This document shows, one piece after another, positions 23,254-31,498 of a DNA stretch of 42,804 nt (position 1 is the stretch's first letter; each line of letters opens with the position of its first letter). The DNA lies in NCBI GenBank assembly GCA_002238725.1, contig MPMX01000039.1:1-42804 (forward strand), given 5' to 3'. The notes under the pieces were generated by a model. The model did no database searches. It saw nothing but the letters and a program-made list of their open reading frames with translations, and had not been told where the DNA came from. Source of the DNA: Rhodospirillaceae bacterium bin65 (GTDB lineage: Bacteria > Pseudomonadota > Alphaproteobacteria > Bin65). The translations under genes were made by a program, and so were the position numbers.

Positions 23254-24176
23254 TCAACCGCGGAAGCAGTGCTCGTTGTGCCAACTGAGCACGCGAGGAT
23301 CGGGCCGGTGGTCGATCAGCGTCGGCACGCCGATCGAACGGCCATGCAACGCATAGTAATCGCGCCCGTTCTCGAACTCTTCCTTTATCCGGCTACTGAC
23401 CTCGAAATGATGGCTTGGCGTAACGGTCACATATCCTGAATCGAGCAGGCTGTGGATGTCGCGCCGGAGCAGCAGCCCGTTCCGCGCTTCGTGGGCGCCG
23501 CCCTCGCTGTACGGCCGGATATGGGCGGCTTCGAGCGCTGGTAGGGTCCGTTCGCGCGTGACGGAGCAGCGCCGGTCGTAGATGTCGGTCACAAGGACCC
23601 GGAAAGCGCCTTGGCCGAGGCGCGGTCGGATCAGAGCAGGTTCGCCGTAGCGCGTTTGGCTGTCGGCCATACCTGGATTCTCCGGCCGGTGCATCCGCGC
23701 GTTGACCGCGTCCCACAACGCAAGTCCTTCCGAATCGGCCGTGCTATATTTTTAAATCTGACAATGTTCCGCGAGAAGCTCGACGGTACAGGGATCCAAT
23801 CGTGCTCAGGAAAAAAGAAGGGTTGAGTCAAAATCCGACAGCCGATTTCGAAGTCCGTTCTGTCATTCGGATCGGTCTTGCGGCGACGGGCAATCAGGGT
23901 GCGCATTCCCAGCGCCGATTGCGCTCCGTTTGATTCCCGGAACGTTTCCCAGGCCAACGAACAAGGCATTTTATTTGCAAACGCAAATATACCACCGCCT
24001 ACAATCGAGTTTTGTGGCCAGTGCAGCTTGAAGAGGAAAAGTTCTCCTGGCTTAAGAGCTGCGAAATTTTGTGCGGACGGCGACCAGAAGTTAACTTCGT
24101 CCAGGTCCGGCCGCTGGCGGAGCGTTTCGAACCAGTCGCCGTCGGTAACGGCTATGACGAAGTTAATGCCGGACAT
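23254..24176 (-). pseudogene. HNH endonuclease gene split by a frameshift
   Basis: The N-terminal part (from ATG 24176) reads MSGINFVIAVTDGDWFETLR and runs through LKPGELFLFKLHWPQNSIVGG to PFFFPEHDWIPVPSSFSRNI, then goes out of family. The C-terminal part in another frame resumes at STADSEGLALWDAVNAR and carries the HNH_2-type motif LEAAHIRPYSEGG, then NGLLLRRDIHSLLDSG. The two frames would join as one roughly 307-aa protein if the run of five T at 23749-23753 (A on the coding strand) had six. This is either a true inactivating deletion or a homopolymer base error. No canonical slippery heptamer in the right phase is present. Such proteins are DNA endonucleases, possibly in defence. Confidence 0.75.
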
Positions 24177-24221
24177 CGCTCGTACAGTTCCGCTTCCTGC
24201 AGAGCCGCGGCCCCCGCGCGC

Positions 24222-24986
24222 TTACAGAATCTGACCCAGGAATTCCTGCGTGCGCGGGTCCTTGGCTTCGTCGAAGAAGGTGGCGGGCGGGCCGTGCTCG
24301 ACGATCACGCCGCGGTCGGTGAAATAGATGTGGTCGGCGATCTCGCGGGCAAAGCCCATCTCGTGGGTCACCAGCATGCAGGTCATGCCTTCCTGGGCCA
24401 GGTCCTTGATCGTGACCAGCACCTCCTTGACCGTCTCCGGGTCGAGCGCCGCCGTCACTTCGTCGAACAGCATGACGTCCGGCTGCATGGCGAGCGAGCG
24501 GGCGATGGCGACGCGCTGCTGCTGGCCGCCGGAAAGCTCGCCGGGGAAGCTGTCCTCCTTGCCGTCCAGGCGCACCTTGCGGATCAGCGCCCGCGCCCGC
24601 GCCTCCACGCTTCCCTTGTCCTCCTTGAGCACAAGGACGGGCGCCATCATGACATTCTCCAGCGCCGTCTTGTGCGGGAACAGGTTGTACTGCTGAAACA
24701 CCATGCCGACCTTCTTGCGCAATTCCAGCTTGTTGAGCTTCGGGTCGTTGACCTCCTGCCCCTCGACCGTGATCGAGCCGGAATCGATCGGGTTCAGCGC
24801 GTTGACGCAGCGGATGAGCGTGGATTTGCCGGAGCCGGACGGGCCGATTATGCAGATCACCTCGCCCTTCATGACGTCGAAGGAGATGCCCTTCAGCACC
24901 TCCAGGTCGCCGAAGGATTTGTGCACGTCATTGAGCGAGACGATCGGCCGGTCGGGCGTCCAGTTTCCGTTGGCGGCGTCGGTCAT
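24222..24986 (-). CDS. Polar amino-acid ABC transporter ATP-binding protein
   Basis: A 254-aa ABC ATPase of the GlnQ/AapP/BztD group. Walker A is GPSGSGKST, the Q loop VGMVFQQYNLFPH, the signature LSGGQQQRVAIARSLA, Walker B VMLFDEVTAALD, and the H loop LVTHEM. It powers import of amino acids through the two permeases just upstream in the operon. I start at ATG 24986, where the core domain begins after a short N-terminal extension (NGNWTPDRPIVSL); the much longer open frame overlaps the permease gene and is a chance frame. It is the last gene of the four-gene operon, 35 bases after the permease. Confidence 0.95.
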   Translation of the reverse strand: MTDAANGNWTPDRPIVSLNDVHKSFGDLEVLKGISFDVMKGEVICIIGPSGSGKSTLIRCVNALNPIDSGSITVEGQEVNDPKLNKLELRKKVGMVFQQYNLFPHKTALENVMMAPVLVLKEDKGSVEARARALIRKVRLDGKEDSFPGELSGGQQQRVAIARSLAMQPDVMLFDEVTAALDPETVKEVLVTIKDLAQEGMTCMLVTHEMGFAREIADHIYFTDRGVIVEHGPPATFFDEAKDPRTQEFLGQIL

Positions 24987-25021
24987 GCCGGTGTCCTCCG
25001 GTTCGGCCTGCACCTTGCCCG

Positions 25022-25954
25022 CTACAGTTTGACCGTGAAGCGGCGCTCCAGCCGCAGGGTCAGGCGCGCGATCGGGTAGCAATAGGCGAAAAAGATGACG
25101 AGGGCGAAGCCGTAGAACGGGATCAGCAGCTCGGGATGATTGTTCTCCGACTCCATCGCCTGGCGCGACAGGGTGATGAGTTCCTCGACGCCGAGCAGCG
25201 AGACCAGCGGCGTCGCCATGGTCAGGATGGCGTACCAGTTCATCCACGGCGGGATCATGCGCTTGAAGCATTGCGGCAGGATGATGCGCCACAAGGTCTG
25301 CTGGCGCGAATAGGCCAGCGATTCGGCGGCCTCCCACTGGCCGGTTGGCACCGAAAGCACCGCGCCGCGCACGACTTCCGAGATGTTCGCCATGATCGGC
25401 AGAGACAGGCCGAACACCGCTTTCATCCAGTCCGGGATCTTGATGACGGTATCGCCGAGCACGATCTCGAACGGGAAGGTCAGCATCACGATGAACAGCA
25501 GAACCAGCCAGGGCGAGTTGCGGAACGCCTGGGTGAGGAACCAGCAGAACCGGCGCACGGACCGGCTGGTCGAGATCTGGCCGAGGCCGAGCAGCACGCC
25601 GAGGACGGTGCCAATCGCCATGGTGGTGATCGAGATCACCACGTTGAGCAGGAAGCCGCTCGTAACCAGGAAGGGCAGCCAGCGGATCAGCGCGTCGAAG
25701 GCGTCGGCGAACGTGAATTTGCTCTGCGCCGCAGCGGACATCGGCCAGACCATCACCACAGCGGCAAGGATGGCGATTCCGCCGAGCGGCAGCCACAGCC
25801 CGGCGCGGGCCAGCCAGCGGCTGAACAACAAGTCGTCCGGCTCGCCCGCCGCCCGGACCCTGACCGGCCGGAGCACAGCGAAGCCGCCTGCAGACGGCGC
25901 ATCGATGCCGGGGATGGCCCGCCGCTTCATCGAGAGCTGCATCGGCCGGCTCAT
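25022..25954 (-). CDS. Polar amino-acid ABC transporter permease (second)
   Basis: A 310-aa inner-membrane permease. After a soluble N terminus of about 60 residues it has a first helix, then the HisM-type core with the EAA loop around WEAAESLAYSRQQTLWRIIL and LPQCFKRMIPPWMNW. This N-terminal extension recalls AapM/BztC proteins. I chose ATG 25954, which overlaps the upstream permease stop as ATGA; the longer frame to 26605 lies over the other permease gene. It forms the channel with the permease at 25951-26715. Confidence 0.92.
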   Translation of the reverse strand: MSRPMQLSMKRRAIPGIDAPSAGGFAVLRPVRVRAAGEPDDLLFSRWLARAGLWLPLGGIAILAAVVMVWPMSAAAQSKFTFADAFDALIRWLPFLVTSGFLLNVVISITTMAIGTVLGVLLGLGQISTSRSVRRFCWFLTQAFRNSPWLVLLFIVMLTFPFEIVLGDTVIKIPDWMKAVFGLSLPIMANISEVVRGAVLSVPTGQWEAAESLAYSRQQTLWRIILPQCFKRMIPPWMNWYAILTMATPLVSLLGVEELITLSRQAMESENNHPELLIPFYGFALVIFFAYCYPIARLTLRLERRFTVKL

Positions 25955-26715
25955 CCGCCGCCCCCGCCATACCCCGGTATCACCATCCGCCGCTCCCAGC
26001 GGTTCATGCCGAAGACCAGGAAACCGACCAGGGTGATATAGACGACGAACATCAGCACCATGCAGGCGTTCTGCGCCGTCGAATAGTCGTTGTAGATGCT
26101 GACAAGCTGGTAGAGCAGTTCCGGCACGGCGATTGCCAGCGCCTGGGTCGTCGTCTTGACCAGATTGACCAGATTGTTGTTGAGCGACGGCAGGCTGACC
26201 CGGAAGGCGAGCGGCAGCACGACATAGACATAGGCCTGGAAGCGGCTCATCCCGAGGGATTCGGCGGCCTCCTGGGTCGATTGCGGCACCGCCTCGATGC
26301 CGGCGCGGAAAATCTCGACATTGAAGGCGCCGGCGAAGAAAGACAGCGAAATGATCGCCCAGCCGATGTTGGAAATAATCGGCTGCTGGAGATAGCCGTC
26401 GGGCGAAAAAGTCGGCGTGAACTGGCCCAGCGCGAAGTAGAAGAACATCAGCTGGACCAGCGGCGGCGTATTGCGGAAAAACTGGATGTAGCCCTGGACG
26501 ACGCTGCGCACGATGCGGGAGCGCGCGCCTTGCAGCCAGGCGCCGACCAGGCCGATGACGACGCTGCATACGACGCAGACGACCGCGAGCTCCAGTGTCA
26601 CCCACATGCCGTCGAGGACGCGCTCAAGCTCCTTGTTGTCGTAGATGTAGATGAAATTCCACGCCGCATCCCGTTCGGCGAGATCGCGGAAGAAGTCCTG
26701 GATCGAATCCCACAT
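25951..26715 (-). CDS. Polar amino-acid ABC transporter permease (first)
   Basis: A 254-aa HisM/GlnP-type permease with about five membrane helices. The conserved YIQFFRNTPPLVQLMFFYF segment and the EAA loop STQEAAESLGMSRFQAYVYV and VLPLAFRVSLP are present, so it contacts the ATPase. It ends in a Gly-rich tail (GYGGGGG). Its stop overlaps the next permease's start by four bases. About 105 bases containing a weak hairpin separate it from the binding-protein gene, an arrangement often used to give more binding protein than permease. Confidence 0.94.
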   Translation of the reverse strand: MWDSIQDFFRDLAERDAAWNFIYIYDNKELERVLDGMWVTLELAVVCVVCSVVIGLVGAWLQGARSRIVRSVVQGYIQFFRNTPPLVQLMFFYFALGQFTPTFSPDGYLQQPIISNIGWAIISLSFFAGAFNVEIFRAGIEAVPQSTQEAAESLGMSRFQAYVYVVLPLAFRVSLPSLNNNLVNLVKTTTQALAIAVPELLYQLVSIYNDYSTAQNACMVLMFVVYITLVGFLVFGMNRWERRMVIPGYGGGGG

Positions 26716-26753
26716 GGCAGGCAGCCACGCTCAAGAAAGGCTCTCAGGCGGAA

Positions 26754-26788
26754 AGGGCGCCCGAACCGGAATGCCGGCCGGACGCCCT
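26754..26788 (-). promoter_or_regulatory. Possible stem-loop between binding protein and permease
   Basis: AGGGCG (26754-26759) and CGCCCT (26783-26788) flank a GC-rich interior. On the minus strand it lies downstream of the binding-protein gene, so it could stabilise its mRNA or attenuate read-through. The stem is short. Confidence 0.3.
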
Positions 26789-26820
26789 CCGTCTTGAGCA
26801 GCCTGAATGGCCGGCCGGGG

Positions 26821-27657
26821 CTACTTACCCGCGAGCCAGTCGCCGTACTGCTTGTTCTTGTCGACCAGATACTGGGTCGCCTGGATGCCCCATTTCTTTT
26901 CCAGGGCAATCAGGCGGCCGGACTGGTGCCAGTTAAAGGTCATGCCGGACATGAAGTTGCCGAAGACGCAGTTCAACTCGGCTTTCGGCACGGCCAGGCC
27001 CCAGGGGTTGTCGTCTTCGCTGTTCAGCGGCATCTCGAAGTCGTTGTACTGGCCGGACGACAGGTCGGACATGATCGACGAATCGTCGTAGACCCAGGCG
27101 ATGCACTTGCGGTCGCGCAGGGCCTGCTTGGCTTCGGCGTTGCCGGTGAAGGCGATGATCTTGGCGTCGTACCGCTTGGAGACGATCTTGTTGTAGAAGG
27201 CGCCCTGTTTACCGCACACAGGCTTGCCCTTCAGATCGGTCCATTTGCTGAGTTTCAGCGCCTTGGGCGACATGATGTTGGTGCCCGAGGTGTAGTAGTT
27301 GGGCTGGGTGATGCCGACGATCTTGCGCCGGTCCTTGCGGTCCGACATCGTGGCGATCATCATGTCGATCTTGCCCTGCTGCAGGAACTGCATGCGGTTC
27401 GACGACTGCACGGCGACCAGTTCCAGCTTGACGCCCATGGCGTCGGCCACATCCTTGGCCATGTCGGCTTCCATGCCGACGATCTTGCCGCTTGGATCGC
27501 GGAAGCCCCAGGGCTTGTAGTCGGCCTTGACGCCGACCACGATCTTGCCGCGGGACATCACCCGCTTCCAGACCTCGTTCGTACATTGCGCCGCATAGGC
27601 GGACGTCGAACCGAGCGCAACGGCGAGCCCGGCCGCGGCGAGAATCAGTTTCTTCAT
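26821..27657 (-). CDS. Periplasmic amino-acid-binding protein (SBP family 3)
   Basis: A 278-aa solute-binding protein. The signal peptide (MKKLILAAAGLAVALGSTSA, cleaved before AQC) directs it to the periplasm. Family-3 features follow: GKIVVGVKADYKPWGFRDPS, then MEADMAKDVADAMGV, and the Arg-containing RMQFLQQGKIDMMIATMS. ATG 27657 has a very good GGGAGGAG Shine-Dalgarno; a longer frame to 27681 adds eight residues with no role. It captures a polar amino acid and hands it to the permeases downstream. Two extra Cys pairs may form disulfides. The exact ligand cannot be told. Confidence 0.93.
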   Translation of the reverse strand: MKKLILAAAGLAVALGSTSAYAAQCTNEVWKRVMSRGKIVVGVKADYKPWGFRDPSGKIVGMEADMAKDVADAMGVKLELVAVQSSNRMQFLQQGKIDMMIATMSDRKDRRKIVGITQPNYYTSGTNIMSPKALKLSKWTDLKGKPVCGKQGAFYNKIVSKRYDAKIIAFTGNAEAKQALRDRKCIAWVYDDSSIMSDLSSGQYNDFEMPLNSEDDNPWGLAVPKAELNCVFGNFMSGMTFNWHQSGRLIALEKKWGIQATQYLVDKNKQYGDWLAGK

Positions 27658-28069
27658 TTTCTCCTCCCGATAAAAATGCATCCGTGCACAGGGGCAGCGC
27701 CCGGTGGCGCGCTGCCGGATAGTCCATTTGCCCTATCATTCCGGCGCGCCCGAGGGCAAGGGCGGAGTGAGAAGTTGCAGGCTCGGTTTGCGGTCCGGCG
27801 CCGGGGTAACGGGCCGGCGTCCGCTCTGCTCGAATGCCGGCCCGCGGTGGGGCCAGGACCGGTTCGACCGGCCCCACTCGTGCCCCGCGTCCCTGGCCTG
27901 GATCAGCTTGCCCGGGCTGCATCCTCCAGGGGCCGCCGATAGGGACCGTTTCATTCCCCGGTCTCCGCCCCTCCATCGTGGAGGCAGGCGCCTCTCTCAT
28001 GCAGGGATTTCTCTGACGGCTTCGGAACCATGATGGCTGCCAAGCATAAAATCCAATACCGACTTCTTC
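27658..28069. other. Gene-free region upstream of the ABC operon
   Basis: About 410 bases. It contains a perfect 8-bp inverted repeat with an 8-base loop at 27693-27716 (GGCAGCGC / GCGCTGCC) that would lie in the 5' leader of the binding-protein mRNA. The part near 28040-28100 is AT-rich and runs into the stop of the phosphotransferase gene. No convincing -35/-10 pair or protein-coding frame is seen. Confidence 0.45.
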
Positions 28070-29251
28070 TTAGCGCGATATGATTTTCTTATATAATTTG
28101 GCACCGCGAAACATCGCGGAAACGCCGTTGGCGAGACTGAAGAACGATCTGCGGGCCGGCAGGCAATCGCCGGCGTCCAGATCCTCGATCGCGGTGAGCG
28201 TCCGTTCCAGTCCCAATTCTGCGATCTGCCGGCTCCGCCCGTCACTCACGTCCAGGCCGCCGCAGACGAATACCGAGACCAGCAGACGACCGAGAATGCA
28301 ATGCCGGTAAAGGCGCCAACACGCATCGAAGGAGATGTTTCCCGCCGCCATGGCGCCGACTATTCCGCAATATTCCCTCAGGGCGTCGCGCTCGATATCG
28401 CGGCGAACATCGACGGAAACGCTGCCGCCCAGGAAATAGGCCACGTCGTAGAGGCCGCAGCCGAGGCCGCTGACCTGCCAGTCGATCATGGCAAAATCGT
28501 CCTCGCCGCCGCCGAAAAACATGTTGTCCATGCGGACATCGCCATGGGTGACGGTGCGCGGCCCGGCGGCGATTTCGGCGGCGTGGTCGGCCACCCTCGA
28601 CCCGTAGGCTTCGGCGAGCCGACGCATCCGGTCGGAGAAATACCCGCCGAAACGATCGAATGTCGGCGCGAGATTAGCCAGATAGACCAGCTGGACCAGC
28701 AGCGCGCGTTTCGGACTCAGGCTGTCGTGCAACCCGGACAGCGGCGGGCGATCTACTCCGTTCCAATAGTGTCCGTGGAGCCGGGCCAGCGACCGGACGG
28801 CGCGTATGGCCTGCTCCGCCGTCGCGCCCGCAACCTGGTCCCCGGCCTCCATATGGCCCAGATCTTCGAGCACCAGAACATACCGATGACTGCGCGCGTC
28901 GAAATCGCCGTATAGCAGCACCGGCGACCGGATCGGCGCGTGCGGCCCGACATGACGGTAAAATTCGTACTCGCGCTTATGGAGGGACAGCCGTCTGCAC
29001 ATCCGCAGACTCTTCGCATCCGAACTGGGCAGCTTGACGATGACGCTCGCAGGCGCGGTCGGGTCTTCGCCGCCCCAACTCAGGCGGCAGCGCAGGAGTT
29101 CCCCGAGCAGGCCGGCCCCGGCGCCGATATTGTCGACCGACATATCCCGGATCGCCGGCAGGCCCGATGCACCGCCGGCGGTCAGCGCCCGCTGTATCCA
29201 GTCTGTGGTTATCGCTTCGCCGCTCCGGGGAAGCGCCGGCTCCCGCGCCAT
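28070..29251 (-). CDS. Aminoglycoside phosphotransferase-like kinase (APH/EcKinase-type)
   Basis: A 393-aa protein with the APH-type kinase fold. The catalytic Brenner motif is THGDVRMDNMFF (His-Gly-Asp...Asn), followed by the metal-binding MIDWQ. An N-lobe Lys lies in the ASVIVKLP strand, with a Glu-containing helix after it. It resembles the ecdysteroid-kinase-like and acyl-CoA-dehydrogenase-associated phosphotransferases that act on small hydroxylated molecules; bacterial substrates are mostly unknown. Length is normal. It stands alone, convergent with nothing, and its 3' end lies in AT-rich DNA. An antibiotic-resistance role is not supported. Confidence 0.85.
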   Translation of the reverse strand: MAREPALPRSGEAITTDWIQRALTAGGASGLPAIRDMSVDNIGAGAGLLGELLRCRLSWGGEDPTAPASVIVKLPSSDAKSLRMCRRLSLHKREYEFYRHVGPHAPIRSPVLLYGDFDARSHRYVLVLEDLGHMEAGDQVAGATAEQAIRAVRSLARLHGHYWNGVDRPPLSGLHDSLSPKRALLVQLVYLANLAPTFDRFGGYFSDRMRRLAEAYGSRVADHAAEIAAGPRTVTHGDVRMDNMFFGGGEDDFAMIDWQVSGLGCGLYDVAYFLGGSVSVDVRRDIERDALREYCGIVGAMAAGNISFDACWRLYRHCILGRLLVSVFVCGGLDVSDGRSRQIAELGLERTLTAIEDLDAGDCLPARRSFFSLANGVSAMFRGAKLYKKIISR

Positions 29252-29442
29252 ACCGTCCAGCCGCCATTCCGTGTTCGAGCCGCCGTTCTAGCATGGAGAT
29301 GCCCGGGTAATTGTCGAAATTCCGGCGGCCGGCGATCCGGCCATCGCGCCCGGCATGTGGAGTTTGCCGCCGGTAACCCGATCGGATATTGCTGCGGAGA
29401 CTTGCCGGAACGGTCCCGGCGCGGCTGCCATGGAGCCGGGTT

Positions 29443-30255
29443 ATGCGGAATGCTGTGACGCTTATTTTGCGGATCGCCGTCTCGGCCGTCCTGTCTGCGT
29501 GCAGCGCGCTGGCGGCGGAATTGCCGCCGGTCGAGGCGCTGAAGGGGCAGATGGGCGCTCCGGCGGGGGCGGTGGCGGTCTACGAACCGCACCTGAGCGT
29601 CGGCGACCGGCATGTGGCGATCCGTTACGTCGGTTACCCCGCCGTCGACGTTTTCGAGCGCATCCTCGGCAAGGGCTGGCAAAACCGGGCCGGGACAGTC
29701 GAGTTCCGTGCCCTGGACGGCTACGTCTCGCGCCTCCCCGTGCGCCGGTTCCTCAAGGAGAAGGCATACCTGGTCTTCGCCCGGCAGAACGGCGCCCCCT
29801 TCACGGTGGACAATGTCCAGCAGAACGAGAGGGACGTGCCGCTCGCGCCCTATTACCTGGTCTGGGACAATGTCTCGAACCCCGCTCTGATCGCCGAAGG
29901 CGCGCGCAATTGGCCCTATCAGGTGACGGAAGTGACACTCGTCACCCTGTCCGATGCGGCGCTGCTGCCGAAAGGCCTCCCGCCGCGGCATCGGGAAGGC
30001 GCCGCACTGGTGAAGACGCATTGCCTGAACTGCCACAAGGTCAACGGCTTCGGCGGCGAGAAGTTCGAAGGCAACCTCGCGGAAATCGCCAGGGATTTCC
30101 GCGAGGCGGAATTTCTCCGGTTGCTGCTTGTCCCGGCGTCCGAACGCGGCGATTCGACGATGCCGTCGCTGTCCGACCGTCTTCCAGAAGCCGAACGCCG
30201 ACGCATCGCCGGCGCGATCCTCGAGTATCTCAGGGCGGTGCCGGTCTTGCCATAG
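29443..30255 (+). CDS. Monoheme cytochrome c with an unusual N-terminal domain
   Basis: A 270-aa secreted protein. The signal peptide is MRNAVTLILRIAVSAVLSAC and on to LAA (start at ATG 29443; upstream in-frame codons add 18 residues). Residues about 40-175 form a domain with DGYVSRLPVRRFL, then FARQNGAPFTVDN and NWPYQVTEVTLV, vaguely recalling minimal sulfite-oxidase-type molybdopterin domains but lacking a clear Cys ligand. The C-terminal part is a class I cytochrome c with CLNCH (Cys194, Cys197, His198) and a late Met ligand candidate in DSTMPSLSDRL. It is a periplasmic redox protein, possibly Moco-related given moaE nearby, but that is speculation. Confidence 0.75.
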   Translation: MRNAVTLILRIAVSAVLSACSALAAELPPVEALKGQMGAPAGAVAVYEPHLSVGDRHVAIRYVGYPAVDVFERILGKGWQNRAGTVEFRALDGYVSRLPVRRFLKEKAYLVFARQNGAPFTVDNVQQNERDVPLAPYYLVWDNVSNPALIAEGARNWPYQVTEVTLVTLSDAALLPKGLPPRHREGAALVKTHCLNCHKVNGFGGEKFEGNLAEIARDFREAEFLRLLLVPASERGDSTMPSLSDRLPEAERRRIAGAILEYLRAVPVLP

Positions 30256-31039
30256 GGCGCCGGAGTCTGCGGCGCGGATGGGGCGGCGGCGACTTGGCTG
30301 GGTGGATATTCGCACAGTGCGGGTCGATGCGGCGCGAACGCCGGCCCGCGGCGGGCGGCAGGGCCGCGTCAGCCGGCCTTGCCCTTTCTATACTGACTGT
30401 GCCCGCCATAGGCCGATCCGACCGCCCGAGGATCGTGCAATCGGACTGCCGGATCGGACGGCCGCGGTATTGTTCGCCCTGGCCGGGGCTGCCGCGGCCG
30501 CTCTGGCCGAATTCCCAAGGTGTGCCGTCTCGCCTGGGGCCGTACGCCGTATTGGGAACATTGTCGCCGAAGAAGTCTGACAGTTAGCCCCCCTTCGGCG
30601 CACGGATTATCTCTTGCAGGTCTTTCGTTTCCCGGGAAGCGCTCTCGATTTTTCTCATCCTCACTAATCCGCAGACAATCGGTGTGCCTCTCGATCCCGA
30701 AAGGATCGTAAGCCACCGGACTGTAGAATGATCCGGCAGGCTTCTCGAATTTCTTTTTATTGTCAGTAATATAACGCGGATTTATAGGCTGCCGCAGCGG
30801 TTCTCCGCAGCGCGCCCTGTCACGCGAATTCGTCATCGGCGGCCAGTGCATATTGCCTCCAGCCTGCCGCAATCGAGCGGTTATCGCCGACCGGTCGCTT
30901 TGAGGCCGTTGGGCCGGAGTACGCCGGGCGTTCGCCATACCCGGCGGGCGCGCTCCTGTCGTTTCCGTGGGGTTTGAGTTAGAATGGCGGTGACCTCGGC
31001 CTACTCCTTCTGCTGCCCGCCATTCTTCGACCGCACCCC
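30256..31039. other. 784-base stretch with no recognised gene
   Basis: The middle (about 30600-30790) is AT-richer than its surroundings. A minus-strand frame across it would encode residues such as NPRYITDNKKKFEKPAG and SFYSPVAYDPFGIER, but its ends are Arg/Pro-rich and it matches no family I know. A perfect TTCCCGGGAA palindrome lies near 30631. moaE starts at 31040 with no clear promoter. I cannot tell whether this is a decayed gene, a small RNA or a plain intergenic region. Confidence 0.45.
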
Positions 31040-31498
31040 ATGATCCGCGTCCAACAGGAAGATTTCGATTCCCAGGCCGAAGCCGCCGCGCTCACTGAAG
31101 GGCGGACGGATATAGGTGGCATCGTCACCTTCACCGGGCTAGTCCGCGAGCTGATCGACAACGAAGGCCGGCCCGCCGCCATCGCCGCCATGACGCTGGA
31201 ACATTATCCCGGCATGACCGAGAAGTTGCTGGCCGAAATCGAGGCGGAGGCCAACGCGCGCTGGCCGCTCGCCGCGAGCCTGATCATCCACCGCTACGGC
31301 CGGCTGGAGCCGGGCGAGCGCATCGTCTTCGTCGCCACCGCCTCGGCCCACCGCCACGCGGCGTTCGAGGCCAACATGTTCCTGATCGACTGGCTGAAAA
31401 CCAAGGCGCCATTCTGGAAGCTCGAGGAAGGCGACGCCGGCCCGGCCTGGGTTGACGCCCGGGAGAGCGACGACGACGCGGCCGAGCGCTGGCGTTAG
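31040..31498 (+). CDS. moaE: Molybdopterin synthase catalytic subunit MoaE
   Basis: A 152-aa MoaE. With MoaD it inserts sulfur into precursor Z to make molybdopterin. Family segments are clear: GGIVTFTGLVRELIDNEG, AMTLEHYPGMTEKLL, IIHRYGRLEPGERIVFVATA and the active-site LKTKAPFWKLEEG with its Lys residues. moaD, usually upstream, is absent from this window; the 784 bases before it are gene-free. The product supports Mo enzymes such as the formate dehydrogenase at 13103. The stop overlaps the stop of the mscS-type gene on the other strand (TTAG at 31495-31498). Confidence 0.93.
   Translation: MIRVQQEDFDSQAEAAALTEGRTDIGGIVTFTGLVRELIDNEGRPAAIAAMTLEHYPGMTEKLLAEIEAEANARWPLAASLIIHRYGRLEPGERIVFVATASAHRHAAFEANMFLIDWLKTKAPFWKLEEGDAGPAWVDARESDDDAAERWR

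Noticed and set aside
23749..23753. Programmed -1 frameshifting in the HNH gene
   Set aside because: The A run is not in the phase of a canonical slippery heptamer, and slipping the P-site codon back would pair badly. A plain indel is simpler.
24987..25970. A 582-aa ABC ATPase with a long N-terminal extension
   Set aside because: The extension is the permease gene read in another frame and is Arg-rich. The ATPase starts at 24986.
30369..30938. A 189-aa minus-strand gene in the empty stretch before moaE
   Set aside because: Only its middle looks protein-like; the ends are Arg/Pro-rich, no family is recognised and no ribosome-binding site is evident. Left as an open question, not called.
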